In this document: positions 9,445 through 19,307 of the stretch, piece by piece | Position numbering within the stretch: the first letter of the stretch is position 1 | Layout: the number at the start of each line of letters is the position of its first letter | Assembly (NCBI GenBank): GCA_965222645.1 | Contig: OZ244968.1 | Span: forward strand, 4,402,001 to 4,466,000 | DNA length: 64,000 bases | DNA from: JABDMH01 sp965222645 | GTDB taxonomy: Bacteria > Bacteroidota > Bacteroidia > Chitinophagales > Saprospiraceae | Direction: 5' to 3' | Notes under the pieces: model-generated | The model's input: the letters and a program-made list of their open reading frames with translations, nothing else | Databases searched by the model: none | Told to the model about the DNA's origin: nothing | Program-made: the position numbers and the translations under genes

Positions 9445-9840
9445 GTAATATTAAAAACGAATAGTATGGAGGTACATATTACTCAGATTTTATATTTGAA
9501 GCCCTATTTCAGGTCGCGGCATAATAATTTAGATGCCAAAATAGTTATTCTCCTGGCAAAAATGGTGATCTTTGTGACATCATCTGGTTGATGCAATCAA
9601 AGTTATCCAAACCTATTCTTCGATATCGCTCCTCTCCTTTAATCAAACACTACTCAATGAATTCACCAACTTTCTATATCCAGTGGTATGACCACTTTGC
9701 ACATGGATTTTCTGTCCTGCCTACGCATTCTAGTTCCAATATGCTTCTTATCAGTCAAGGACAGGAGGATTGCTATGAAGAAATAATGGCTAAATCTGTG
9801 CTATAGCATCCTTTCATAGGTCAAAAACGATCGAGATCCA
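9445..9840. other. intergenic region between divergent lyase and GT4 genes
   Basis: These 396 bases separate two divergent genes and should contain both promoters. A TATATTTG (TAnnTTTG-like, plus strand) lies at 9491-9498, but without a recognisable upstream TTG box. A 72-codon reading frame at 9588-9806 has no recognisable feature and is not called. Nothing else was identified. Confidence 0.5.
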
Positions 9841-11043
9841 ATGAAATTGTCGGACAACTATACCAATCGGTCAATCGTATACCTGGGCGAATCCGGATTC
9901 CCATATGGTTTTGCTCCCATTCAGAGACAGCTGCTGATCTCAAAAGGACTTGTCGAAGCCGGTGCCAACGTCACTGTAGTGAGTGCCAAGGGTATTTTTG
10001 ACCCCAATCGAGAAATTGATTTGACACCCACTGGCTCATACCAGGGGGTCAATTATGTATATACCGCAGGAGAAATTCATAGAAGGCCAAATTTTATGGG
10101 TCGCAATCTGATGAAAGTAAAGGGCTTGATAGGAGAGATTGTGTTTCTCGCTAGGAGGAGAAGAGAGATTAAGACCGCAATCGTTGCCACCATGCGATTT
10201 CAGAGTATTCTGTATTATTTTTTAATCTCGCGACTGCTCGGTTTCCGAATACTATTAAATTATGTAGAGAAGAACCGGTTTATCCCCACACGGAGTGGAT
10301 TTCGGGACCGGCTGAATGATCTGTTTCTCGACATATGGGCTCTTAGATGTGCCGACGGTATCCTCCCGATCAGTCACTATTTATCTCAGGAGGTTGCTGA
10401 CAACCGGCCCTCAAAACCATATCTGAGAATACCGGTCATAAGCGATTTTAGTGAATCTGAGATGATCGAGACCGGTGCTGAGAATGAGAGATATTTCTTG
10501 TATTGCGGCACAGCGACATACATCGAACTGATCGAATTTGTATTGAGTGCATTTAGCGATCTGGACCGTGATGATATTTACCTGTATCTCGTAGTGGGCG
10601 GAGATGATCGGGATATGCAGCGATTTCACCAGAGAGTGGAATCTTCACCTAAGAGGGATCGCATCAAGTGCTTCACAAGGGTGCCCTATTCCGAGTTGTT
10701 GCAGATGTACCACCAGGCTATTGGACTTCTTATACCACTACGCCCCACTATCCAGGATAAAGCTCGATTTCCTCACAAAATAGGGGAGTATCTTGCCTCA
10801 GGTGCACCGATCATTACAACTTCCTATGGTGAGGTAAAACATTACTTTACAGATCGGGTCGATGCGCTGATCGCTAACGAATACAACACTGGACTCTTTG
10901 CTGAGAAAATGAACTATGTGATCGAGAATCCCGAAGAGGCTAAAAGAATTGGAAAAAATGGAAGGATTTTGGGAGTAAAGGAGTTTGACTATAGGAAGCA
11001 TGGGAAAAACCTACTTAAGTTTATCAAAGTACTAAACCAATAA
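9841..11043 (+). CDS. glycosyltransferase family 4-like (GT-B fold)
   Basis: A 400-residue protein with an N-terminal acceptor-like domain (SIVYLGESGFPYGFAPIQRQ) and a C-terminal GT4-type donor site. The conserved acidic residue is Glu316 in HKIGEYLASGAPIITT, followed by HYFTDRVDALIA. The glycine-rich N-terminal loop is replaced by GFPYGFAPIQR, a pattern seen in other capsule GT4 proteins. It starts the second block of the polysaccharide locus after the lyase gap and is followed by asparagine synthase after two bases. Sugar specificity is unknown. Confidence 0.8.
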   Translation: MKLSDNYTNRSIVYLGESGFPYGFAPIQRQLLISKGLVEAGANVTVVSAKGIFDPNREIDLTPTGSYQGVNYVYTAGEIHRRPNFMGRNLMKVKGLIGEIVFLARRRREIKTAIVATMRFQSILYYFLISRLLGFRILLNYVEKNRFIPTRSGFRDRLNDLFLDIWALRCADGILPISHYLSQEVADNRPSKPYLRIPVISDFSESEMIETGAENERYFLYCGTATYIELIEFVLSAFSDLDRDDIYLYLVVGGDDRDMQRFHQRVESSPKRDRIKCFTRVPYSELLQMYHQAIGLLIPLRPTIQDKARFPHKIGEYLASGAPIITTSYGEVKHYFTDRVDALIANEYNTGLFAEKMNYVIENPEEAKRIGKNGRILGVKEFDYRKHGKNLLKFIKVLNQ

Positions 11044-11045
11044 AC

Positions 11046-12923
11046 ATGTGTGGAATTTGTGGAATTCTTCATTTCAACAACGAAGAGAGAGTGGATCGCA
11101 CTACCGTAGCGAAAATGGTAAACCCGATTTACCACCGGGGTCCCGATGATGAGGGAATAGAGATCCTTGGAAATGTAGGATTTGGTTTTCGAAGATTGAG
11201 CATTATTGATCTACATAATGGACATCAACCCATGTCAAATGAAGATGGCAAGGTCTGGATCGTATTTAATGGTGAGATCTATAACTTTCAAGAGTTGAGG
11301 CAGGAGCTTTTATCAAAGGGTCATACTTTTAAGACAAACTCTGATACGGAGACTATTGTACATCTCTATGAGGAGATGGGTACCGATTGCGTCAAAAAAC
11401 TCAGAGGTATGTTTGCCTTTGCCATTTACGACCTGAAGAATCAGGTACTCTTTTGTGCCAGGGACAGATTTGGCATCAAGCCGTTCTTCTATCACCGGAA
11501 TAATAGTCGGTTTTTATTTGGATCAGAGATCAAAAATATTCTGCAAGAAATACCTACTCCCAGTACAGATATTGAGGTGTTAGATTATTACATGGCGTTT
11601 GGGTACACTCCAAGCGATCGCAGCATCTATGAGGGTATCTGCAAGTTACCACCAGCACATACACTGACCATCCGGAGGGGTCAGGCTCCTGAGATAAAAA
11701 AGTACTGGGATATCGAGTTTAAGCCGGATTACACCCTGTCTGAAGGAGAATGGCAAGAGCGAATTGTCTCGAAACTCCGGGAAGCTGTCAAAATGCGTCT
11801 CATTAGTGATGTGCCATTGGGTGCGTTTTTGAGTGGAGGAATTGACTCCAGCAGTGTAGTGGCGCTTATGGCACAAATCATGGATCAGCCTGTCAAGACC
11901 TTTTCGATTGGTTTTCGAGAAAAAGAATTTAACGAGCTTCCACAGGCGCGGGCGGTGGCTGAAAAGTACGCAACAGATCATCATGAGATGATTGTAGAGC
12001 CGCAGTCGATCGATATCTTGCCGATGTTGGTATCCTCTTACGATGAGCCCTTTGGTGATTCATCGGCCATACCTACATATTTCGTCTCAAAATTTGCCCG
12101 GGAGTACGTCACAGTATCCCTTTCAGGCGATGGTGGTGATGAGCTTTTTGCCGGATATGATCACTATAAGAAGCTCAAAAAGGTGGAGCAATTTCACAGA
12201 CTCACAGGTGGTGTATTTATTCCTGCCATGAAGGCAATGCACAACCTCATTCCACTCAAGGTGAAGGGCAGTGGCATTAGTTATTATATGTCCCGTCCTC
12301 GCGATAGTTTTCCCGCTTATTTTGGCAAGTGGCAAGAGACAGAGCGTGGAGGTGCATACAGAAATGAAGTATGGCACCAACTAAACGGCAATAAAGGGGA
12401 GACTGTAAAGAGAGCTATTATGAACGCCTCCGGGTCGAAGGATTTTGTCAGTACTTTACAAGAGCTTGATATGCGCACATGGCTTGTCGATGATATCCTA
12501 ACCAAAGTGGATCGGGCCAGTATGAGCAATTCACTGGAAGTCAGGGTACCTATCCTTGATCACGAGTTTGCGGAACTAACGTTTCAAATTCCTTCACAGC
12601 TAAAGCTAAAAGGAAATTCGGGAAAATATATTTTTAAACAGGCTATGAAGCCACACTTACCGAAATCTTTACTGGATCAAAAAAAGATGGGATTTGGTGT
12701 CCCATTGAAGCATTGGTTTAAGAAAGATCTTAAGCCGTATCTTGAGGACTCACTCACTTCGTCTTCAAATCCCCTCTATCATTTTTTTAAACCTCAATAT
12801 ATTCAAAAGCTGATCACAGATCATGAGACAGGCATGCGGGATCTCAACCATAAGATTTGGTCCATTGTTTTTTTAAATGAGTGGCTCGTCCAGCAGAGAA
12901 AAAAAGAGACCGTAGCCGGATGA
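11046..12923 (+). CDS. asnB: asparagine synthase (glutamine-hydrolysing)
   Basis: A 625-residue two-domain enzyme. The glutaminase domain starts with MCGICGI, where Cys2 is the N-terminal nucleophile after Met removal. The synthetase domain carries the ATP-pyrophosphatase P-loop SGGIDSS (from Ser263) and LSGDGGDELFAGY. The family converts Asp, Gln and ATP to Asn. Versions inside capsule loci are often thought to amidate sugar carboxylates or peptide groups instead, which is an inference here from context. It sits two bases after a GT4 gene, and its stop overlaps the next start (ATGA at 12920). Confidence 0.9.
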   Translation: MCGICGILHFNNEERVDRTTVAKMVNPIYHRGPDDEGIEILGNVGFGFRRLSIIDLHNGHQPMSNEDGKVWIVFNGEIYNFQELRQELLSKGHTFKTNSDTETIVHLYEEMGTDCVKKLRGMFAFAIYDLKNQVLFCARDRFGIKPFFYHRNNSRFLFGSEIKNILQEIPTPSTDIEVLDYYMAFGYTPSDRSIYEGICKLPPAHTLTIRRGQAPEIKKYWDIEFKPDYTLSEGEWQERIVSKLREAVKMRLISDVPLGAFLSGGIDSSSVVALMAQIMDQPVKTFSIGFREKEFNELPQARAVAEKYATDHHEMIVEPQSIDILPMLVSSYDEPFGDSSAIPTYFVSKFAREYVTVSLSGDGGDELFAGYDHYKKLKKVEQFHRLTGGVFIPAMKAMHNLIPLKVKGSGISYYMSRPRDSFPAYFGKWQETERGGAYRNEVWHQLNGNKGETVKRAIMNASGSKDFVSTLQELDMRTWLVDDILTKVDRASMSNSLEVRVPILDHEFAELTFQIPSQLKLKGNSGKYIFKQAMKPHLPKSLLDQKKMGFGVPLKHWFKKDLKPYLEDSLTSSSNPLYHFFKPQYIQKLITDHETGMRDLNHKIWSIVFLNEWLVQQRKKETVAG

Positions 12924-13984
12924 ACAAAATGATCGTGACAGGAGCCGGTGGGCTGATTGGTAGCGAGATGGTAGAACATTTCTGCTCAAGAGGATGGAAG
13001 GTTACTGGGATCGATAATAATATGAGAATGGATTTTTTTGGTCCCTCGGGGGATATTCGATGGAACCTGGCACGCCTGTCGAATAAATTTCCGGATTTAT
13101 TTTCACGAAGTGAAATTGATATTCGCAGTCGAGATACGGTAACTGATTTAGTCGCTGAAGTCCGGCCAAGTGTAATTATACACGCAGCAGCACAGCCCAG
13201 TCACGATCTGGCAGCTAAGAGGCCTTTCGACGATTTTGATGTCAATGCGGTAGGCACATTAAATCTTCTTGAGGCGACGCGACAGTTTTCGGTAAATACT
13301 GTATTTATTTATTTGTCCACAAATAAAGTCTACGGTGATGCTCCAAACAAGCTGGCTCTGAAGGAGCTGGAAAAAAGATGGGATTATGCCGATCCCGGTC
13401 ATTTTAATGGAATTGATGAATCATTTGGCATCGACCAGAATACACACTCGCTGTTTGGTGCCTCTAAGCTTGCAGCAGATATTATGGTCCAGGAATACGG
13501 ACGATATTTTGGCATGTCAACTTGTTGTTTACGTGGAGGTTGTCTGACTGGTCCCAATCACACCGGAGTTCAGGCCCATGGCTTTCTCAATTTTTTGATT
13601 CGGTCAAATGTTTTAAGAAAAAAATATACAATCTTCGGCTATAAAGGCAAGCAAGTACGGGATAATATTCACGCGGCTGATGTCGCTAGATTTGCAGAAC
13701 TTTTTATCGAAGATCCCAGATCAGGAGAGGTCTACAACATTGGCGGAGGAAGAAACAACTCCGTTTCGATATTAGAAGCTTTTGATCTGATCGAGCGAAT
13801 TTCAGGTATTGCAACCGAATACGATTATTCAGACGCAGCGAGAAAGGGAGATCACATCTGTTACATCACAGATTTGACTAAAATAAAGAGACACTATCCT
13901 TCGTGGGAAATTACATTTGATTTAGAACAAATCTGCCGGGACATTTATCGATCTGTCAAATCTAAATCGACTTCTGTAAACTAG
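12920..13984 (+). CDS. NAD-dependent sugar epimerase/dehydratase, CDP-paratose 2-epimerase-like
   Basis: A 354-residue extended SDR. I place the start at ATG 12920, overlapping the asnB stop, rather than at the GTG 39 bases upstream that lies inside asnB. The Rossmann motif is TGAGGLIG (residues 7-14). IIHAAAQPSHD and LSTNKVYGDAPN resemble the CDP-paratose/tyvelose epimerase subgroup (RfbE). The catalytic YxxxK position reads FGASK (Phe179, Lys183), so the usual proton-relay Tyr is Phe. The conserved GKQVRDNIHAADVA near residue 255 supports a nucleotide-sugar substrate. It probably makes a sugar donor for the surrounding transferases; the exact reaction is not provable. Confidence 0.78.
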   Translation: MNKMIVTGAGGLIGSEMVEHFCSRGWKVTGIDNNMRMDFFGPSGDIRWNLARLSNKFPDLFSRSEIDIRSRDTVTDLVAEVRPSVIIHAAAQPSHDLAAKRPFDDFDVNAVGTLNLLEATRQFSVNTVFIYLSTNKVYGDAPNKLALKELEKRWDYADPGHFNGIDESFGIDQNTHSLFGASKLAADIMVQEYGRYFGMSTCCLRGGCLTGPNHTGVQAHGFLNFLIRSNVLRKKYTIFGYKGKQVRDNIHAADVARFAELFIEDPRSGEVYNIGGGRNNSVSILEAFDLIERISGIATEYDYSDAARKGDHICYITDLTKIKRHYPSWEITFDLEQICRDIYRSVKSKSTSVN

Positions 13985-13985
13985 C

Positions 13986-15107
13986 ATGAAAGTATTGATG
14001 GTTTCAGATAGTCTGGGTCGAGGTGGAAGTGAGAGGAGACTCGTCGAACTCCTAAAAGGACTTAAGAAGGCGGACAATATTGAAGCGGAATTGTTGGTCT
14101 TCTCAAAAAAGATCGAGTTTGAAGAACTTGAGGTTTATAAAATTCCAACTCATATCATAGAACGAAAGCCCAAGAAAGATCCAAGGGGCTTTTTCAAGTT
14201 TTACAGACTTTGTAAGAAAATTAATCCGGATATTATACACAGTTGGGGATCGATGTCTACCATTTATGCATTACCAGCGCGATGGTGGCAAGATGTAAAG
14301 TTGATAAATGCAATGATTACGGATGCTCCGGTGATGTCACTATTTAATCAGAGGAGATTGAGATTTCGTTGCACTTCACCTCATAGTGATCTGATATTGG
14401 CAAATAGTCAGGCCGGCCTGGATGCCTACAATGCACCCAAATCCAAGAGTGCATACGTATATAATGGATATGACTTTGACAGGAGTAAAAATTTGATGGA
14501 CAAAAAGGCTGTCAGAGCTAAATACTCGATCCCTGAGCTCTCAGCAATCGGTATGGTGGGAGCATTTGCCCCCCGGAAAGATTATTTCACGTTCATCAGT
14601 ATCGCCAATCGCATCCTGGCAGAAAGGAAAGATGTTGTTTTTATAGCTGTTGGGGATGGAGTTTTATTCCACGAATGCCAACAAAGAGTTGATCCCAAAT
14701 CAAGGGACCGGTTTATTTTTACCGGAAGAATTTCCGACACGGAAAATGTGATTCGTCTATTTGACATAGGTATTTTAATAAGTAATCCGGAGGTGCATGG
14801 CGAGGGGATCTCGAATGCCATTATGGAGTATATGGCAGCAGGGATTCCTGTGATTGCAAATGACAATGGTGGAAATGCTGAAATAATAAGCAATAATAAC
14901 ACGGGCTATTTGATGCCAGGGCGAAAAGTGAGCAACTGGGTGGAAAGAATTAATTATTTGTTAGACAATCCGGAGGTGGCAAAAAGAATGGGAGCAGCGG
15001 GATATCAAAGGGTGCAAGATCAATTTAATATCAGGAATATGGTGGATCGCTACATTGAGATCTACACCGACCTTCTCAGAAAAAAGAGTATTGGACACCA
15101 ATCGTAA
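13986..15107 (+). CDS. glycosyltransferase family 4
   Basis: A 373-residue GT-B enzyme. The N-terminus (MKVLMVSDSLGRGGSERR) has the GGSE loop that binds the donor phosphate in GT4 enzymes. The retaining EX7E motif is Glu273 and Glu281 in EGISNAIMEYMAAGIPVIA. The C-terminal region (WVERINYLLDNPEVAKRMG) is the usual family end. It abuts the epimerase gene (one base gap) and overlaps the next GT4 gene, so it is co-translated in the block. Donor and acceptor are unknown. Confidence 0.87.
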   Translation: MKVLMVSDSLGRGGSERRLVELLKGLKKADNIEAELLVFSKKIEFEELEVYKIPTHIIERKPKKDPRGFFKFYRLCKKINPDIIHSWGSMSTIYALPARWWQDVKLINAMITDAPVMSLFNQRRLRFRCTSPHSDLILANSQAGLDAYNAPKSKSAYVYNGYDFDRSKNLMDKKAVRAKYSIPELSAIGMVGAFAPRKDYFTFISIANRILAERKDVVFIAVGDGVLFHECQQRVDPKSRDRFIFTGRISDTENVIRLFDIGILISNPEVHGEGISNAIMEYMAAGIPVIANDNGGNAEIISNNNTGYLMPGRKVSNWVERINYLLDNPEVAKRMGAAGYQRVQDQFNIRNMVDRYIEIYTDLLRKKSIGHQS

Positions 15108-16176
15108 AATATCAAATATCGGTTTGACGATCACATCTCTCGCACCAGGAGGGGCAGAAAAACAGTGTTTGCTGCTGGCCAGATCACTGAGTGCTCACTA
15201 CTCGGTTTTTCTTGTCATAATTGATGATAGTCCGGTGCATCATACGCACAAAGAATTTATCGAAAGGTATGACATTCCATACATTTTCCTGGAGGGAAGC
15301 ACGATGGCCAAGTTGGGAGCTTTAAAGAAAGCGGTTATCGAAAAATCCATAGATTTGATTTTTTCATATTTGCCCAGGGATGTCATTCTCACTGCATTGG
15401 CAATAAGAAAATTAAACGTGATCCAGGTAGGTGGAATTAGGAATGCAAGAATGGCTCCAGTGAAAATGAAGTCATTGAGATTCATTCACAATAAGTATTT
15501 GTTTCGGTCGATCTCAAACAGCCATTCAGGAAAGGAGTTTTTTACCTCGAAGGGCTTTCACGGAGATAAGATCCAGGTGATCCCAAACGGAATTGAGATC
15601 AATACAGAGTCTTTTGTGAGAGATGAGACGAAGAAAATAATTATCTCCTCATGTGGCAGGTTGGTGGAACAAAAAGATTATCCGACGGCCATCCGTAGTT
15701 TTAGGAATTTGCTGGAAGAATTTGATCCCGGGGAGTACGATGTATATCTGTACATTTATGGTCAGGGACATGCGGAGGAAGAGCTGTTAGAACTGGGGGA
15801 GTCGTTGGGTCTCGGAGAGAGGTTGCAGATCCAAACAAATTGTACTGATATAGCCAGTGTCCTGAAGTCTTCTTCAATTTATCTTTGCACCTCGATTTTC
15901 GAGGGTCTTTCCAATGCCATTATGGAAGCTATGGCACAGTCTCTGCCGATTGTAGCGACAGATGCTGGTGACAACAATCAACTTGTTATAGAGGGGAAGA
16001 ACGGACATCTCTTACCCCAGGGAGACCACATTGGCATAGGAAATGCTCTTAGTAAGTTGGTGAGGTCTGCGGAGACCAGAAACTCTTATGGATCTGCGAG
16101 TTATCGACAGCTTACTGAAAACTACAGCATGAGAAGATTTGAAGCAAACTATATAGATTTTTTAGAAAACATCTGA
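15091..16176 (+). CDS. glycosyltransferase family 4
   Basis: A GT-B enzyme of about 361 residues. No ATG or GTG is available before the first conserved strand. TTG at 15091 gives a 17-base overlap with the upstream gene and is preferred here; TTG at 15055 would overlap by 53 bases. The donor loop is SLAPGGAEKQ, and the EX7E motif is Glu271 and Glu279 in EGLSNAIMEAMAQSLPIVAT. It ends in TGATG shared with the next gene. It is similar in design to its upstream neighbour, so the pair could come from an old duplication. Confidence 0.83.
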   Translation: MDTNRKISNIGLTITSLAPGGAEKQCLLLARSLSAHYSVFLVIIDDSPVHHTHKEFIERYDIPYIFLEGSTMAKLGALKKAVIEKSIDLIFSYLPRDVILTALAIRKLNVIQVGGIRNARMAPVKMKSLRFIHNKYLFRSISNSHSGKEFFTSKGFHGDKIQVIPNGIEINTESFVRDETKKIIISSCGRLVEQKDYPTAIRSFRNLLEEFDPGEYDVYLYIYGQGHAEEELLELGESLGLGERLQIQTNCTDIASVLKSSSIYLCTSIFEGLSNAIMEAMAQSLPIVATDAGDNNQLVIEGKNGHLLPQGDHIGIGNALSKLVRSAETRNSYGSASYRQLTENYSMRRFEANYIDFLENI

Positions 16177-17327
16177 TGGGCAGAGGCCGCAAAAGAATAG
16201 CCATATTTGGAATAAAGTATTATCCCGCCAAAGGCGGCACGAGTAGAGTAGTGGAGGCGCTTCTTCGATACATCAAGGATGATTATGAAGTTACAATTTA
16301 TTGTTATGACACACCTGGAGTCGAAGATCATATATCAGGGGTGCATACAGTAGCTTTTTCAGAACCTCGAATAAAAAATATCGGAGTTTTCTTTTATTTT
16401 ATTAAATGTCTTTTCCACTTGATGTTTAAAGGAAATTATGATTTAGTGCATGTACATAAGACAGAGGCGGCACTATTTTTACCGATCATCAGGATGAAGT
16501 ACAATGCAATTGCCACGTCGCATGCCATTCCCTATTTAAATGATAAGTGGTCTTCTGTTGGAAAATTATTCTTCCATATTGCCGAACGAATATTTGTTCG
16601 ATTTGCATCTATACCGACAGCGATTTCACAGACTCAGTGTGATTATTACCATGAAAAATACAGCAGGGAAGTGAGGCATGTTCCGAATGGAATAGAAGAA
16701 CCAATAATAGCCGGTGAGCGTGAGGTTTTGGAATTTTTTGGAAAACACAAAATAGAAGGAGACTATATATTGTTTGCCGGGCGAAGGGTAATCCCGATAA
16801 AGGGATGTCATCATATGATTGATGCGCTGAATAAAATCAATTACAAGGGTTTGATCCTTATCGCCGGGGATATGGAGCAAATGCCCGAATATTCGAAGCA
16901 ACTGGTAAGGGAGAGCTCAAACCTCAATGTAATATTTCTGGATTATGTGGGATCTCCTGCTCTTCTCAATGCAGTCATCAATAGATCTAAGCTTTTTATT
17001 TTTCCATCGGAGATTGAGGGCATGTCTATGATGCTCCTTGAGGTCGCTGTGCTTGGGGTACCAATTATTTGCAGTGATATTCCACAAAATAAAATGATAT
17101 TAGATGATGACCATGTGACTTTTTTCAGATCAAAGGATTCCGGTAGTCTTGCGGAAAAAATTCAATGGGCATTGGAAAATTCTGATCTTGTGACTAGTAA
17201 AGGAATTGTGGCAAAGGAACATATAAAGGCGAATTTCACAATGAAGAAGGTGGCTGATCAGTATATATCACTGTACAATAAATATGTTTCTACTCCTATG
17301 ATGCGGCATGAAGTCACTCAATTATAA
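16176..17327 (+). CDS. glycosyltransferase family 4
   Basis: A 383-residue GT-B enzyme beginning inside the previous stop (TGATG). The N-terminal loop is KYYPAKGGTSRVVEALL. The EX7E motif is Glu281 and Glu289 in EGMSMMLLEVAVLGVPIIC. A central hydrophobic stretch (GVFFYFIKCLFHLMF) could touch the membrane. It overlaps the NodB-type deacetylase gene by 20 bases. The function is sugar transfer in repeat-unit assembly, with unknown specificity. Confidence 0.85.
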   Translation: MGRGRKRIAIFGIKYYPAKGGTSRVVEALLRYIKDDYEVTIYCYDTPGVEDHISGVHTVAFSEPRIKNIGVFFYFIKCLFHLMFKGNYDLVHVHKTEAALFLPIIRMKYNAIATSHAIPYLNDKWSSVGKLFFHIAERIFVRFASIPTAISQTQCDYYHEKYSREVRHVPNGIEEPIIAGEREVLEFFGKHKIEGDYILFAGRRVIPIKGCHHMIDALNKINYKGLILIAGDMEQMPEYSKQLVRESSNLNVIFLDYVGSPALLNAVINRSKLFIFPSEIEGMSMMLLEVAVLGVPIICSDIPQNKMILDDDHVTFFRSKDSGSLAEKIQWALENSDLVTSKGIVAKEHIKANFTMKKVADQYISLYNKYVSTPMMRHEVTQL

Positions 17328-18348
17328 AAAGATGGCATCAGTGGCAGGCCCGATAATTACGGGTCTGGGTATTCATAATCTGGTTGGCACGAGCCACCGG
17401 GGGATGGGACATATACTCATGTTCCACCGTGTGATACCCGATTCCAATCTAAGCCGGGTGCACAATCACAATAGTTTGGAAGTTTCTCCCAGGCATCTGG
17501 AGCGGGTAGTAACTTATTTTAAGAAAAATAACTACGACTTTAGATCTATTGACTTTTTGGGTGAAATTGGTAGAAGTGCTGTGGATAAGAAGTTTGTGGT
17601 ATTTACGTTTGATGATGGTTATCTTGACAATTTGGTTTATGCCTATCCAATATTAAAAAAACACGAGGTGCCGTTCACGATTTATGTCACTACGAACTTT
17701 ATTAAAAGAAAAGCAGTGATGTGGTGGTATCTTCTCGAAAAGATTATTCTCGAAAATAATAATTTGGATTTCGATATTCGGGGTCTTCCAAAGACCATTG
17801 GCTGTAAATCCAACCACGAAAAAGAAAAGGCTTTTAATACGCTGAGAAAGTATTTTGTTGAAAACCTGTCACCTCGAAATTCGGAGAAAGTTTACAGATC
17901 AGTATTTAAACCTTATCTCAGCGACTTTCTCAAATTTACGGATGAACATGCTTTGACCTGGGACCAGGTGAGAACTCTTGCTCAAGATCCTTTGGTAACC
18001 ATCGGAGCGCATACCACAAATCATTTTCCACTCAAACAGATGACTGAAGCTGAATTATCAGCTGAAGTAATTGAAAGTAAAGTAGTACTCGAAAAAGAAA
18101 TAGGTCATGAGGTAAAGCATTTTGCGTATCCCTTTGGAAAAAGATGTGAAGCAGATACTCGTGAGTATGATTTTGTAGAACGGGCGGGATTTTCTTCAGG
18201 GGTGACTACGAACATTGATAATATTGATAGTCAGCATCTCGCTTCAATGTTTAGCCTGCCACGAATAAACATAACGCCATACACGGATGAGAACGTTTTG
18301 AGAATGCATTCGAGCGGATTTATTTCGTACCTAAAACACAAGATCTAA
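17308..18348 (+). CDS. polysaccharide deacetylase (NodB domain)
   Basis: A 346-residue carbohydrate esterase family 4-type protein. The motifs are HILMFHRV near the N-terminus, TFDDGY with Asp102 and Asp103 (base and metal ligand), HTTNH with His235 and His239 (metal ligands), and HFAYPFG. Members remove N- or O-acetyl groups from polysaccharides or lipid-linked sugars. There is no signal peptide, so a cytoplasmic or membrane-associated role on an intermediate is possible. ATG 17308 overlaps the upstream gene by 20 bases; an alternative ATG at 17332 would remove the overlap. Confidence 0.87.
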   Translation: MKSLNYKKMASVAGPIITGLGIHNLVGTSHRGMGHILMFHRVIPDSNLSRVHNHNSLEVSPRHLERVVTYFKKNNYDFRSIDFLGEIGRSAVDKKFVVFTFDDGYLDNLVYAYPILKKHEVPFTIYVTTNFIKRKAVMWWYLLEKIILENNNLDFDIRGLPKTIGCKSNHEKEKAFNTLRKYFVENLSPRNSEKVYRSVFKPYLSDFLKFTDEHALTWDQVRTLAQDPLVTIGAHTTNHFPLKQMTEAELSAEVIESKVVLEKEIGHEVKHFAYPFGKRCEADTREYDFVERAGFSSGVTTNIDNIDSQHLASMFSLPRINITPYTDENVLRMHSSGFISYLKHKI

Positions 18349-18350
18349 GA

Positions 18351-19298
18351 ATGAGGGGAATAATTCCAGCATACTTAAAAGGGCTTGTCAGCTACTTGCC
18401 TAGTAGTGATCTATTGGTGAAAGCAAGAGGGACTCAGAGCGAGCCCCATGCCGGTTACTACTATGGTATATGGATGAAACATCTGACTATACTCTGGGAA
18501 AGCGGGTGTCGTGAAATACCAGATACGACCGCCGAATTAGGTCCCGGCAATTATCTTGGTGTGGGCCTTGCTGCCCTATTGTCAGGATGTAACACCTATG
18601 TGGGATTAGATGTAGTATCGTATTTTAAAGAAGAGCCCATCCTTCACTTGTTTGAAGAAATGCTAAAACTGTTTGAAGACAGGACTCCCTGTCAGATAGG
18701 TGGCTGGCCAAACCTCGAACCCTATGTCGACGACAGGCACTTTCCGTCACACATATTGACTGATGACTTGCTCTCGGTCACCCTTGCAAGTGACAGGTTA
18801 GACAGAATCAGAGAAGAGATAAAAAATCCCGGAACCGGGAGAGAAGGGATTAGCTTTGGATATCTGGCGCCCTGGCAAGAAAGATATCATTCCCTCAAAG
18901 GTTCTGTAGATCTGGTGCTTTCGCATGCCGTTTTGCAGTATGTATCCGATCTACCGCCACTTTTTGATCAAATCTCATCGATGCTTCGAGCGGGCGGGCA
19001 CATGAGCCACCAGGTCGACCTAAGTGCTCATAATATCTCATCTGTTTGGAATTATCACCGGTCTATATCTGATTTTTCCTGGAATATCATAAAGGGGAAA
19101 AGACCATATTACCTAAATAGATTCCCACTATCACAATATGTGGAAAGTTTGGATCGGGAAAAGTGGGATGTCATTTGTCTGGAACAACAAATGAGAGACG
19201 ACGGTATACCGCGCAGTCAATTGACAGCCCGGTGGAAGATGTTATCTGATGAAGATCTAAATTGTGCCGGGTTATTTCTTCAGGTAAAAAAGAAGTAA
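18351..19298 (+). CDS. class I SAM-dependent methyltransferase-like protein
   Basis: A 315-residue protein with a Rossmann-type motif I, AELGPGNYLGVG, then YVGLDVVSYF (acidic residue after beta-2). A later VDLVLSHAVLQYV precedes FDQISSMLRAGGHMSHQVDL, the layout of class I methyltransferases such as those capping or decorating surface glycans. It is the last gene of the polysaccharide block, two bases after the deacetylase stop, and convergent with the DUF2279 gene nine bases further. The acceptor is unknown. Confidence 0.72.
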   Translation: MRGIIPAYLKGLVSYLPSSDLLVKARGTQSEPHAGYYYGIWMKHLTILWESGCREIPDTTAELGPGNYLGVGLAALLSGCNTYVGLDVVSYFKEEPILHLFEEMLKLFEDRTPCQIGGWPNLEPYVDDRHFPSHILTDDLLSVTLASDRLDRIREEIKNPGTGREGISFGYLAPWQERYHSLKGSVDLVLSHAVLQYVSDLPPLFDQISSMLRAGGHMSHQVDLSAHNISSVWNYHRSISDFSWNIIKGKRPYYLNRFPLSQYVESLDREKWDVICLEQQMRDDGIPRSQLTARWKMLSDEDLNCAGLFLQVKKK

Positions 19299-19307
19299 TT
19301 TTTAAGG

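Noticed and set aside
9588..9806. 72-codon plus-strand frame before the GT4 gene
   Set aside because: No domain, signal or membrane feature, odd composition, and it fills a divergent promoter region.
12881..12919. GTG 12881 as start of the epimerase
   Set aside because: The added 13 residues come from inside asnB and precede the Rossmann motif without similarity; ATG 12920 gives the usual ATGA overlap.
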